This document shows, piece by piece, positions 12,905 through 20,349 of a DNA stretch of 36,964 nt. The stretch is from the NCBI GenBank assembly GCA_964475955.1, contig CAYYZY010000066.1, positions 1-36,964 of the forward strand, written 5' to 3'. The notes beneath the pieces are model-generated. The model was not told the origin of the DNA, searched no databases, and was given only the letters and a program-made list of their open reading frames with translations. The position numbers and the translations under genes are program-made. How positions within the stretch are numbered: the first letter of the stretch is position 1; every line of letters starts with the position of its first letter. The stretch comes from DATKZH01 sp964475955 (GTDB lineage: Bacteria > Planctomycetota > Planctomycetia > Pirellulales > Thermoguttaceae).

Positions 12905-13789
12905 TTGCTGCTCAGCATGACCGGCTTCGGCGAGGCGACTCGCCAAGAGGACGGAGCCAGCGTCTCCGTCGAGGTGCGGACGATCAACAGCCGCTATCTG
13001 AAACTCTATGTCCGCACCAGCGAAGGGTACGGCTCGCTCGAGCCACGCGTCGAATCGCTGGTCCGCAAGCGCGTCCGGCGCGGCACGATCCAGGTCAACG
13101 TTCGGGTCGACCGGGCCCCATCGGCCGAGGACTACCGTATCAACGCGGAGGTCCTCGAAGGGTATCGACGCCAGTTGGAAGCCATCGGACGCGCCTGGGA
13201 TTCGGTCGAGCCTTTGCCGCTGGCCAGCCTGCTGCTGCTTCCCGGCGTGGTGAGCGACGGCGCCGGGGCCACGCACAATCCGACCGACGACTGGCCGTGG
13301 ATCCGCGACACGCTCCAGACGGCCATCGACGGCCTGCACCAGATGCGGGTGGAGGAAGGCCAGGCCATGGCGGCCGACCTGGCAGCCAACTGCCGGGCGA
13401 TGGGGGCGAGTCTCGACGCCGTCGCGCGACGGGCCCCGCTGATCGTCGAGGCCTACCGCGCACGCCTGGAGGGACGGCTCAACAAGGTGCTGGCCGAGAT
13501 CGACGTGACCGTCGATCAGGCCGACCTGATCAAGGAAGTCAGCCTGTTCGCCGACCGCAGCGACATCTGTGAGGAGATCACCCGGCTGCGAAGTCACCTC
13601 GACCAGTTCCAGGCGACGATGCAGTCGTCGGAGAGTTCGGGGCGGAAGCTGGAGTTCCTCACGCAGGAGATGGTCCGCGAGGTGAACACGATCGGTTCCA
13701 AGGCGGGCGACATCGAGATCACGCAGCACGTGGTGGAGATGAAGGCGGCCGCGGAGCGGATTCGCGAGATGATCCAGAACGTCGAGTGA
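12905..13789 (+). CDS. yicC: YicC/YloC family endoribonuclease
   Basis: A 294-residue YicC-family protein: N-terminal S-M-T-G-F-G-E-A, the central region, and the C-terminal DUF1732 part (VDQADLIKEVSLFADRSDICEEITRLRSH ... NTIGSKA) ending in a conserved helical tail. Members are RNases that affect mRNA stability. The start is probably TTG at 12905: it gives the MxxSMTGFG beginning shared by the family and has AAGGAG about ten bases upstream, whereas the ATG at 12917 would cut off conserved residues. It is the first gene of a tight yicC-gmk-rpoZ-coaC run and overlaps the alternative GTG start of gmk. Confidence 0.95.
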   Translation: MLLSMTGFGEATRQEDGASVSVEVRTINSRYLKLYVRTSEGYGSLEPRVESLVRKRVRRGTIQVNVRVDRAPSAEDYRINAEVLEGYRRQLEAIGRAWDSVEPLPLASLLLLPGVVSDGAGATHNPTDDWPWIRDTLQTAIDGLHQMRVEEGQAMAADLAANCRAMGASLDAVARRAPLIVEAYRARLEGRLNKVLAEIDVTVDQADLIKEVSLFADRSDICEEITRLRSHLDQFQATMQSSESSGRKLEFLTQEMVREVNTIGSKAGDIEITQHVVEMKAAAERIREMIQNVE

Positions 13790-13791
13790 AC

Positions 13792-14385
13792 ATGCCGCAA
13801 TCGAAGCGAGGCCGACTGGTGGTCGTGTCCGGGCCCTCCGGGGCCGGCAAGAGCACCGTGCTCAAGCGGCTTTTCCAGGCCCCGCCGGTCCCCATGGATT
13901 TCCTGGTGGCGAGCGTGTCGGCCACGACGCGGCCGCCCCGCCCCGGCGAGGTGGACGGGGTCGACTACCATTTCCTCAGCGAGGAGGAGTTCGCCCGACG
14001 CCGTGAGCGGGGCGAGTTTCTCGAGTGTTTCGAGGTCTTCGGCCGCGGCCACTGGTACGGCACCCTGTTCAGCGAGGTGACCCCTAGCCTTGAAGCGGGA
14101 AAATGGGTAGTCTTAGAGATTGACGTGCAGGGCGCCCTCTCCGCGATGAAGCAATACGGTGACGCCATCACCTTCTTCGTTCGCCCCCCCTCCCTAGAGG
14201 TATTGGAGTGCCGGCTTCGTCAGCGGCACACCGAGACGGAAGAGGCGATCCAAAGGCGGCTTGCGCAGGCCCGAAACGAGCTCGCCATGGCCGATCGATA
14301 CCGTTATCAGGTGGTCAATGACGACGTCGACCGGGCGGTCCGGGAGATCTGCGACCTTCTGAACATGGAGCGGAGGCTCAAGTAG
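13792..14385 (+). CDS. gmk: Guanylate kinase
   Basis: A 197-residue kinase that converts GMP to GDP with ATP. The P-loop GPSGAGKS is at 14-21, followed by the GMP-binding motifs (TTRPPRPGEVDGVDYHF, EFLECFEVFGRGHWYGT), the EIDVQGA Walker B-like segment and the lid with RQRHTETEEAIQRRL. Two starts are possible: ATG 13792, two bases after the yicC stop, or GTG 13786, which overlaps the yicC stop as GTGA. The stop codon directly abuts the rpoZ ATG. Confidence 0.97.
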   Translation: MPQSKRGRLVVVSGPSGAGKSTVLKRLFQAPPVPMDFLVASVSATTRPPRPGEVDGVDYHFLSEEEFARRRERGEFLECFEVFGRGHWYGTLFSEVTPSLEAGKWVVLEIDVQGALSAMKQYGDAITFFVRPPSLEVLECRLRQRHTETEEAIQRRLAQARNELAMADRYRYQVVNDDVDRAVREICDLLNMERRLK

Positions 14386-14649
14386 ATGCTCGACGAGTTG
14401 CGAGAAGAAGAGATCGTCAGGAAGGTGGGCGGCCGTTTCAAGCTGTCCACGCTGATCCAAAAACGTCTGGTGGCCCTCAACCAGGGCTCTCCGGCGCTGG
14501 TGGACCTGAGCACCGAAGACAAGATGGAGATCGTCATCCGGGAAATCCTGGAAGACAAGATCTACCTCGATACCGACTCGAACCTCCGCATCGCGGGCGG
14601 GGGCCCGGACGCCGGTGGGCCCCCCGAGATGGACTACCGTCACCTATGA
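14386..14649 (+). CDS. rpoZ: RNA polymerase omega subunit
   Basis: An 87-residue small protein starting on the base after the gmk stop. Its core (VGGRFKLSTLIQKRLVALNQGSPALVD) corresponds to the omega segment that folds over the beta' C-terminus, and the gmk-rpoZ-coaBC order is classic. The rest is more divergent than in proteobacteria, with a Gly-rich C-terminus (AGGGPDAGGPP), so the call rests on the core motif and the position. Its stop overlaps the coaC start as ATGA, indicating translational coupling. Confidence 0.88.
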   Translation: MLDELREEEIVRKVGGRFKLSTLIQKRLVALNQGSPALVDLSTEDKMEIVIREILEDKIYLDTDSNLRIAGGGPDAGGPPEMDYRHL

Positions 14650-15194
14650 ACGGTCGCCGGCTGGTCATCGGCGTCACGGGCGGGATCGCCGCCTACAAGA
14701 CCGCCGGCCTGGTAAGCCGGCTGGTCCAGGCCGACGCACGGGTCGCCGTGGTCATGACCGAATCGGCCACGCGCCTGGTCGCCCCGAAGACCTTCGAGGC
14801 CCTCACCGGGCAACCCGTACGCACCGACATGTGGGGGCCCGGCGCTCACCCGCACATCGAGTTGGCCGAGGCGGCCGAGTTGGTTTGCGTGGCTCCGGCG
14901 ACGGCCAATCTGCTGGCCAAGGCGGCGTGCGGGCTGGCCGACGACCTGTTGAGCACGCTGCTGCTGTCGTTTTCGGGGTCGATCGTGCTGGCGCCGGCGA
15001 TGAACAGCGAGATGTGGCGCAAGCCGCCCGTCCAGCGGAACGTCGCCCAGCTCCGCGCCGACGGGTTCGTGCTCGTCGATCCCGAGGAGGGGTACCTCAG
15101 TTGCGGCACGGTCGGCATGGGACGCATGGCCTCGCCGGAGGCGATCTTCGGCGTGATTGCCGACACGCTGGAGAGGACGGTCCGCGGAAGCTGA
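14646..15194 (+). CDS. coaC: Phosphopantothenoylcysteine decarboxylase (CoaC, stand-alone)
   Basis: A 182-residue HFCD-type flavoprotein that decarboxylates 4'-phosphopantothenoylcysteine in coenzyme A synthesis. It has GVTGGIAAYK at the start, the catalytic His in PHIEL (H70), the P117-A-M-N-S-E-M-W124 motif and the active-site Cys153 in LSCGTVGMGRM. In most bacteria this domain is fused to CoaB; here the protein stops after the flavoprotein domain and the ligase is a separate gene 238 bp downstream. The start overlaps rpoZ by four bases. Confidence 0.95.
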   Translation: MNGRRLVIGVTGGIAAYKTAGLVSRLVQADARVAVVMTESATRLVAPKTFEALTGQPVRTDMWGPGAHPHIELAEAAELVCVAPATANLLAKAACGLADDLLSTLLLSFSGSIVLAPAMNSEMWRKPPVQRNVAQLRADGFVLVDPEEGYLSCGTVGMGRMASPEAIFGVIADTLERTVRGS

Positions 15195-15267
15195 ATCACC
15201 GTGCGCGACTAGCCGGCACCAACTGTACGGAACGCCCTCCGCGACGTTTCGCTCCTTGAGGATTGCA

Positions 15268-15328
15268 GAACGGCACAGAGGCCGTTCTCTACAGCGCGAG
15301 CGGGACGGCGCAGAGGCGGTTCCCTACA
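15268..15328. repeat. Two imperfect direct repeats between coaC and coaB
   Basis: GAACGGCACAGAGGCCGTTC continuing TCTACA (15268-15293) and GGGACGGCGCAGAGGCGGTT continuing CCCTACA (15302-15328) are related units 34 bp apart. The first is itself an inverted repeat (GAACGG / CCGTTC). They look like a dispersed intergenic repeat that has entered the gap between the two halves of coaBC. Confidence 0.6.
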
Positions 15329-15432
15329 CCAGGAGCGGGCGCGCCCGGAAATCGCGCACGGCGATTTGACCCGCCGGCAGACCGACGCCTGCGGCGTGCC
15401 GTGTATTCTCCGCCTTGACCTGACCATCCACG

Positions 15433-16068
15433 ATGTCGCGCATCCTGATCACTTCCGGCCCCACCCGGCAGTACCTTGACCCGATCCGCTACCTCACCAA
15501 CGCGTCGAGCGGCCGGATGGGGGCGGCCCTGGCCCATGCGGCCGTCGAGGCGGGGCACGACGTGGTCGTCGTCAGCGGGCCCGTGGCCATCGAATACCCG
15601 GCAGAGGCCCAAGTAATCCGGGTGGTCTCGACCGAGGAGATGCTGGAAGCGTGCCTCGAGGTCTTCCCCACCTGCGACGGCCTGATCGGCGTGGCGGCGG
15701 CCTGCGACTACCGCCCGATCAAGGTGGCCGGCAGCAAGATCCGCAAGACGGGCGAGCCGCTGAAGGTCCACCTGGTCGAAACGCCCGACGTCGTGGCCAC
15801 GCTCGGCGCGGTCAAGGAGTCGCAGTGGATCGTGGCCTTCGCCCTGGAGACGGAAGACCAGCGCATGCGCGCCCTCCAGAAGCTGGAACGCAAGAGCTGC
15901 GACCTGATCGTGGTCAACGGGCCGGGCGCCCTCGACTCGCCGACCACCGAGGTCGAGGTCATCGACCTTCAAGGCGACGTGGTCGGTTCGTTCTCCGGTA
16001 GCAAGTTGGAAGTCGCACGAGGCATTTGCGGCGTGATCCGGCAGCACTTGACTTCCTCCGGCTGTTGA
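15433..16068 (+). CDS. coaB: Phosphopantothenate-cysteine ligase (CoaB, stand-alone)
   Basis: A 211-residue protein matching the C-terminal half of CoaBC: start ILITSGPTRQYLDPIRYLTN, then ASSGRMGAALA, AAACDYRP, the substrate-binding K-I-R-K segment, FALETED, and the NGP...EVEVID segment near the end. It joins cysteine to 4'-phosphopantothenate using a nucleotide triphosphate, the step before CoaC. It is separated from coaC by 238 bp holding repeats. Both parts have intact motifs and proper ends, so this is a gene split rather than a frameshift. No strong ribosome site stands before the ATG. Confidence 0.95.
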   Translation: MSRILITSGPTRQYLDPIRYLTNASSGRMGAALAHAAVEAGHDVVVVSGPVAIEYPAEAQVIRVVSTEEMLEACLEVFPTCDGLIGVAAACDYRPIKVAGSKIRKTGEPLKVHLVETPDVVATLGAVKESQWIVAFALETEDQRMRALQKLERKSCDLIVVNGPGALDSPTTEVEVIDLQGDVVGSFSGSKLEVARGICGVIRQHLTSSGC

Positions 16069-16111
16069 TCGGGCCGCCCGGGCCTCCGTGGACGCCGAAA
16101 GCGAGAAAGGG

Positions 16112-17059
16112 ATGACCGACCTACCCCATTCCGGCGACTCCGGCGACCCGCGAGCGCCCGAACACGCGCGCGAAGTCCAGCGCGTCACGCTTTGCGGACT
16201 CGGAGTGAATCTCGGCCTCTCGGCGGTCAAGTTCGTGTTCGGCCTGATCGGCGCCAGCCAGGCGCTGGTGGCCGACGCCGTCCACTCGGTCTCCGACTCC
16301 GTCACCGACGTCGTGATCGTGATCGGCGCCGGCTTCTGGGCGGCGCCGGCCGACGAAGAGCACCCGCACGGGCACGGGCGCATCGAAACGGTCATCACTT
16401 CGGTGATCGGGATTGTGTTGGGGGGCATCGGCGTGGGGCTGGCCTATCGGGCCATCCGATCGCTTCACGAGGCAGAGATGTCGCGTCCCGGTTGGATCGT
16501 CCTGGCCGCCGCGTGCTTGTCGATCTTGACCAAGGAGCTGGTCTACCGATGGACGGCGAAGGTGGGCCGGCGCGTCAGGTCGTCGGCCCTGATCGCCAAC
16601 GCCTGGCACCACCGTTCCGACGCGCTCTCCTCGGTCCCCGTGGCCGTCGCCGTGCTGGGGACCAAGATCTGGCCCGCGTGGGGATTCCTCGACCAAATCG
16701 CCACGGTGATCGTCTCCGTGTTGATCCTGCACGCCGCCTGGTCGATCACTTGGCCGGCCCTTCGCGAACTGGTCGACGCCGGGGCCACGGGGCAGGAGCG
16801 CAAGGCGATGCTCGCGCTGGTCGCGCAGACCGAGGGCGTCGAGGCGGTGCACAAGCTCCGCACGCGGTCGATCGGCCCAGGGCTCCAGGTCGATCTCCAC
16901 GTCCAGGTCGAGCCGGAGCTGAGCGTTCGCCGGGGGCATGAGATCGCCGGCAGGGTCAAAGCGCGCCTGCTCGACGAAGGCCCCAACGTGATCGACGTGC
17001 TCGTTCACCTGGAACCGTTTGAAGGCGATCCGCGCCCGGAGCCGGTCGACCCTTCCTGA
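16112..17059 (+). CDS. Cation diffusion facilitator (CDF) family metal transporter
   Basis: About 315 residues with the CDF plan: six hydrophobic segments, H-x-x-x-D metal motifs in TM2 (ADAVHSVSDSVTD) and TM5 (WHHRSDALSS), the cytoplasmic loop HPHGHGRIE between TM2 and TM3, and a C-terminal ferredoxin-like domain (VHKLRTRSIGPGLQVDLHVQVE). It exports divalent metals (Zn, Fe, Mn or Co) in exchange for protons; the metal is not predictable here. ATG 16112 is used, but GAGAAAGG lies too close to it, so GTG 16088 (8 codons longer) is equally possible. It follows coaB by about 45-70 bases. Confidence 0.93.
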   Translation: MTDLPHSGDSGDPRAPEHAREVQRVTLCGLGVNLGLSAVKFVFGLIGASQALVADAVHSVSDSVTDVVIVIGAGFWAAPADEEHPHGHGRIETVITSVIGIVLGGIGVGLAYRAIRSLHEAEMSRPGWIVLAAACLSILTKELVYRWTAKVGRRVRSSALIANAWHHRSDALSSVPVAVAVLGTKIWPAWGFLDQIATVIVSVLILHAAWSITWPALRELVDAGATGQERKAMLALVAQTEGVEAVHKLRTRSIGPGLQVDLHVQVEPELSVRRGHEIAGRVKARLLDEGPNVIDVLVHLEPFEGDPRPEPVDPS

Positions 17060-17069
17060 GCCACCCGGC

Positions 17070-17103
17070 TCGACTGGCCAGTCGACGGTGAATCGGCTAT
17101 CAT
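17070..17103 (+). promoter_or_regulatory. Palindrome overlapping a possible promoter
   Basis: A perfect 16 bp palindrome, TCGACTGGCCAGTCGA (17070-17085), contains TGGCCA (17075-17080, 4/6 to a -35). After 17 bp comes TATCAT (17098-17103, 5/6 to a -10). The start would be near 17110, about 90 bases before the Lys-rich gene at 17201. A palindrome over the -35 is the usual place for a repressor or activator site. Confidence 0.4.
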
Positions 17104-17200
17104 GGGGGCCTGCTGGCGCGGAAACCTTCAGGGAAAGGGGTAGGAGTTCCGAGAGTTTACCCGAAAAAGTGGTGGACTGTTACCCGTCCAAGGGGGTGTT

Positions 17201-17509
17201 ATGGTTAGCAAGGCGTCGAAGGAGAAGCAGCCGCAGGACGAGCCGGAGGCTACCGATTCCAAAGCGGGCGCTGCGGCCAAGAAAGTCAAGAAGACCGCCA
17301 AGAAAACGACGACGCGAAAAAGCCGCGCGAAGGCGGCCAAAGAAGTCCGCCTGAAGGCCTTCTGGGGAGTCTTCAGCCAGTCCCTCACGGCGGTGACCCT
17401 TTTCGAGTACAGCCAGCGCAAAGAGGCGGAAAAGAAGGCCAGAGAGCTGAGCGAATCCCGCCGCAGCCCTCATTTCGTCCAACTGGTCAAGAAGGTCATC
17501 GAGGAGTGA
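17201..17509 (+). CDS. Lys/Ala-rich small protein of unknown function
   Basis: A 102-residue, very basic protein. The first half (about 1-48) is a low-complexity tail of Lys, Ala and Thr (KKVKKTAKKTTTRKSRAK), similar in style to histone H1-like or HU-type tails. The second half (about 49-102) is a compact conserved-looking segment, LKAFWGVFSQSLTAVTLFEY then SQRKEAEKKARELSESR and SPHFVQLVKKVIEE, with no recognised domain. A G-rich ribosome site (AAGGGGG) precedes the ATG. It could bind nucleic acid through the tail (inference). It is the first gene after a possible regulated promoter and lies upstream of the lipoprotein and Hsp70 genes. Confidence 0.75.
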   Translation: MVSKASKEKQPQDEPEATDSKAGAAAKKVKKTAKKTTTRKSRAKAAKEVRLKAFWGVFSQSLTAVTLFEYSQRKEAEKKARELSESRRSPHFVQLVKKVIEE

Positions 17510-17598
17510 GCGGGACCGAGGGCCCGCGCTCTGCTTTCGCTGCGCGGCAGGGCTCCTCTCCGGCGGCGATGCTTCGGCGTCGGGTTCCCGCGTGCCGC

Positions 17599-17628
17599 TT
17601 GACGAAGCGACTCCGCTGGTAGTAGCCT
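17599..17628 (+). promoter_or_regulatory. Weak promoter candidate before the lipoprotein gene
   Basis: TTGACG (17599-17604), an 18 bp spacer and TAGCCT (17623-17628), about 75 bases before the ATG at 17703. The -10 is poor (3/6). Confidence 0.25.
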
Positions 17629-17702
17629 TACGGGATGTATGCCCGCGCAGCCAACCACGCTTTTCGAGCCGACGGTTTCCCCCAACACAAGCGGAGCCCC
17701 TC

Positions 17703-18587
17703 ATGATCCGACCCCCGGGCCTCTGGCGCGCTGTGTGGCCGGCCCTGCCGTTGGCGCTTCTGGCCGGTTGCGGCACGCATTCCGACGACGGCTCGCCGGC
17801 AAAAGGCGGCGCGCCGGCGAAGCCGACGGCCGTGGTCGACCAGCAGGAACTCCCCAAGCTCGGCGATCCCCTGCCTCCGCTCGACGGGAACCGCCTGGAG
17901 CTTGCGCCGCCGGAGGGATGGCACGTGCCGTCGGCCAGCCGCGACTACGTCGTCCGCATGGACGAGCGCGGTCAGGATCGATACCCGCGCATCATCGTCA
18001 CCGCGGAGGACTACGAGGGCATCGCGAACGTGTCGGAAGAGAACGTCGCCGAGTTCGCCGACCGGGTGGCCGCGGCCCGGAAGGTCAAGTCGGGCGTCAA
18101 GCCCATTGAGATCGGCCGCTTCGTGGGGGTGGCCTACGCCAAGCGGGGCAAAGTCTCCAAGCCGGTAACCCGGATCCTCGAGGTGCTCTACCTGGAGACG
18201 GTCGTCGCCGGGCGCAAGTACCGTTTCGAGCTGCGTTGCGAAGAAGGGGATTTGGAGGCGAAGCAACCGTACCTGTTCTCGGTGGTCAGGGGTACCCGGT
18301 TCCTGGAGAAGCCGGCCGGCAAGAAGCCCGCCGAGCAAGCGGCCGAGCCGTCGGGCAAGCCCGCCGAAGCGAAACCGGCGGAAGCGAAGCCCGAGGAAGT
18401 CGAGGCGCAAGAGAAGACTCCCGCGAAGGGGGAGGGCGCCGAGGGGCCGAAGTCCGCCTCGGAGAAGGTCGAACCGGCCACGAAGGAGGGCGAGAAGCCG
18501 AAGGCCAAGCCGGCGGAGAAGGCGAAGGAGAAGGAAGAGACCGGGGACGGCCTGAATCTGGACAACCTGGACGACTTGTTGGAGTGA
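17703..18587 (+). CDS. Predicted lipoprotein with Lys/Glu/Ala/Pro-rich C-terminal tail
   Basis: A 294-residue protein with a lipoprotein signal: basic/hydrophobic start and lipobox L-L-A-G-C with Cys23 as the lipidation site, so it should be anchored in a membrane facing away from the cytoplasm. The middle (about 55-205) is a globular domain of unknown function beginning LELAPPEGWHVPSAS and ending YLFSVVRGTRFLEK. The last 80 residues or so are low-complexity repeats (AEAKPAEAKPEE type) ending in an acidic LNLDNLDDLLE. GGAG is six bases before the ATG at 17703; the longer frame from 17592 is rejected because it would bury the signal. It lies 70 bases before the second hsp70 gene. Confidence 0.85.
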   Translation: MIRPPGLWRAVWPALPLALLAGCGTHSDDGSPAKGGAPAKPTAVVDQQELPKLGDPLPPLDGNRLELAPPEGWHVPSASRDYVVRMDERGQDRYPRIIVTAEDYEGIANVSEENVAEFADRVAAARKVKSGVKPIEIGRFVGVAYAKRGKVSKPVTRILEVLYLETVVAGRKYRFELRCEEGDLEAKQPYLFSVVRGTRFLEKPAGKKPAEQAAEPSGKPAEAKPAEAKPEEVEAQEKTPAKGEGAEGPKSASEKVEPATKEGEKPKAKPAEKAKEKEETGDGLNLDNLDDLLE

Positions 18588-18657
18588 GACCGCGACCGGC
18601 GGAAGGCCGGCGCATTGAGACGGACAGAAGCGCAGCAAACCGACGGGAGCGGTAACT

Positions 18658-20238
18658 ATGCATTTTGAGAAGGGCCAGACGGTCGGCATCGACCTCGGCA
18701 CGACGAACTCGACCCTTGCCCAGTTGGACGACGACGGGAACCCCGTGGCCCTTCCCAACGAGGACGGCGACCTGGAAACCGCCAGCCTGATTCTCTTGGG
18801 GGAAGACGGCAGCGTGATCGTAGGCCCCACGCGCATGCGAGCGGCGATGGAGGACCCGGAAAACGTCGTCGAGCGGATCAAGCGGCACATGGGCGACCAC
18901 GAATTCAAGCGCACGTACGAGGGTCGCGCCATCACGCCGGAGTTCCTCTCCGCGCTGATCCTGATGAAGCTCCGCCAGGACGCGGAGAAACGGATCGGAC
19001 CGGTCGGCAACGCGGTCATTACCGTCCCCTACTACTTCAACGACTCGCGCCGCAAGGCCACGCAGGACGCGGGCCGCATCGCCGGGCTGAACGTGATCGA
19101 CATCATCAACGAGCCCACGGCCGCCACGCTCACCTACGCCTGGCTCCGCGGCGAACTGGGGGCCGTCGACGCGAAGTCGGCCAAGCCCCGCAGGGCCCTC
19201 GTCTACGACCTGGGCGGCGGCACCTTCGACGTGACGGTCGTCGAGTACACCCCCCTGCACTTCCGCGTGCTGGCCACCGACGGCGATGTCAAGCTCGGCG
19301 GCGTCGACTGGAGCGACCGCCTCATGGACCACGTGGCCGAGCAGTTCAAGGAGCGGCACGGCGAAGACCCCCGCGAGTCGCTCTCCGCCCGGCAGGTCCT
19401 GTTCAACGACTGCGATGTCGCCAAGCACGAGCTCTCCCAGAATCCCGACGCGGTGATCAACTTCCGGCACAAGGGCAAGGCGGTCACCGTGAGGATCTCA
19501 CGGCCCGAGTTCCAGAAGCTGACCTCCGACCTGCTGCAACGCACCGCCGATACGACCGAGCTGGTGATCGAGCAGGCCGGCTGCAAGCCGGAGGAACTCG
19601 ACGCCACGGTCCTGGTGGGCGGATCGACGTTGATGCCCCAGGTGCGCAGCATGGTGGAGGACCTGACCGGCAAGAAACCGTTCGACGAGATCTCGCCCTT
19701 CTCGGCCGTATCGCAGGGAGCGGCCATTCACGCCGCCATCCTCGAGGCCCAGCACCGCGGCGACCAGAGCGAGCTGGCCGTGAAGGTCCGCAAGATGCTC
19801 GGTTCCATCAGGCAGGAGAACGTCAACTCCCACGCGCTGGGCGTGCTGGTCACCGTCGACCCCGAAAAGGGCCAGGGCAAAAACCGCGTGATGATTCCCA
19901 AGAACACGCACCTGCCCGTCCACAAGGAACAGGTCTTCAAGACGATTACCGACAATCAGCGGCGCATCACGATCCAGGTCCTCGAAGGCGACGCCCCCGA
20001 TCCGTTCGCCTGCTCGCTCTTGGGCAAATGCCGCGTGGTCGACCTTCCGGAAGACCTCCCCAAGGGCTCGCCGGTCGAGGTCAGCTACGCCTTCGACTCG
20101 GCGGGCCGGATCACCGTCTCGGCCCGGGAGAAGACCGGCGGAAAGGCGGCGGCCATCGAGATCGAGCGCCGCGGCGGACTCAACGAACAGGAGATCGACG
20201 CGTACGTCAAGCTCGCCGCCAACTACCAGGTCGAATGA
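18658..20238 (+). CDS. Hsp70 family protein without helical lid
   Basis: A 526-residue Hsp70. The ATPase domain is complete, with GIDLGTTNST (10-19), NEPTAATLTYA, DLGGGTFD (184-191) and VGGSTLMPQV (about 320-329). The beta-type substrate domain follows (about 390-505; KTITDNQRRITIQVLEGD). The protein ends at GLNEQEIDAYVKLAANYQVE, just where the alpha-helical lid of DnaK begins, so the lid and the disordered tail are missing. Relative to DnaK there is an insertion of about ten residues before DLGGGTFD (ELGAVDAKSAKPRR). It is a paralogue of the DnaK at 7608 and probably a dedicated chaperone for a specific partner. GGGAG precedes the ATG. The following gene encodes a J-like protein. Confidence 0.93.
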   Translation: MHFEKGQTVGIDLGTTNSTLAQLDDDGNPVALPNEDGDLETASLILLGEDGSVIVGPTRMRAAMEDPENVVERIKRHMGDHEFKRTYEGRAITPEFLSALILMKLRQDAEKRIGPVGNAVITVPYYFNDSRRKATQDAGRIAGLNVIDIINEPTAATLTYAWLRGELGAVDAKSAKPRRALVYDLGGGTFDVTVVEYTPLHFRVLATDGDVKLGGVDWSDRLMDHVAEQFKERHGEDPRESLSARQVLFNDCDVAKHELSQNPDAVINFRHKGKAVTVRISRPEFQKLTSDLLQRTADTTELVIEQAGCKPEELDATVLVGGSTLMPQVRSMVEDLTGKKPFDEISPFSAVSQGAAIHAAILEAQHRGDQSELAVKVRKMLGSIRQENVNSHALGVLVTVDPEKGQGKNRVMIPKNTHLPVHKEQVFKTITDNQRRITIQVLEGDAPDPFACSLLGKCRVVDLPEDLPKGSPVEVSYAFDSAGRITVSAREKTGGKAAAIEIERRGGLNEQEIDAYVKLAANYQVE

Positions 20239-20349
20239 GCCAGGTGCTGCGGTTTCCGGCTTCCCGCCCGACGGGGGGGGCGGCGCGAACGACGAGGTTG
20301 CGAATCAGGTGAGCCGATCCCGTCTCCAAACCTCTACTGCGATGATGCC

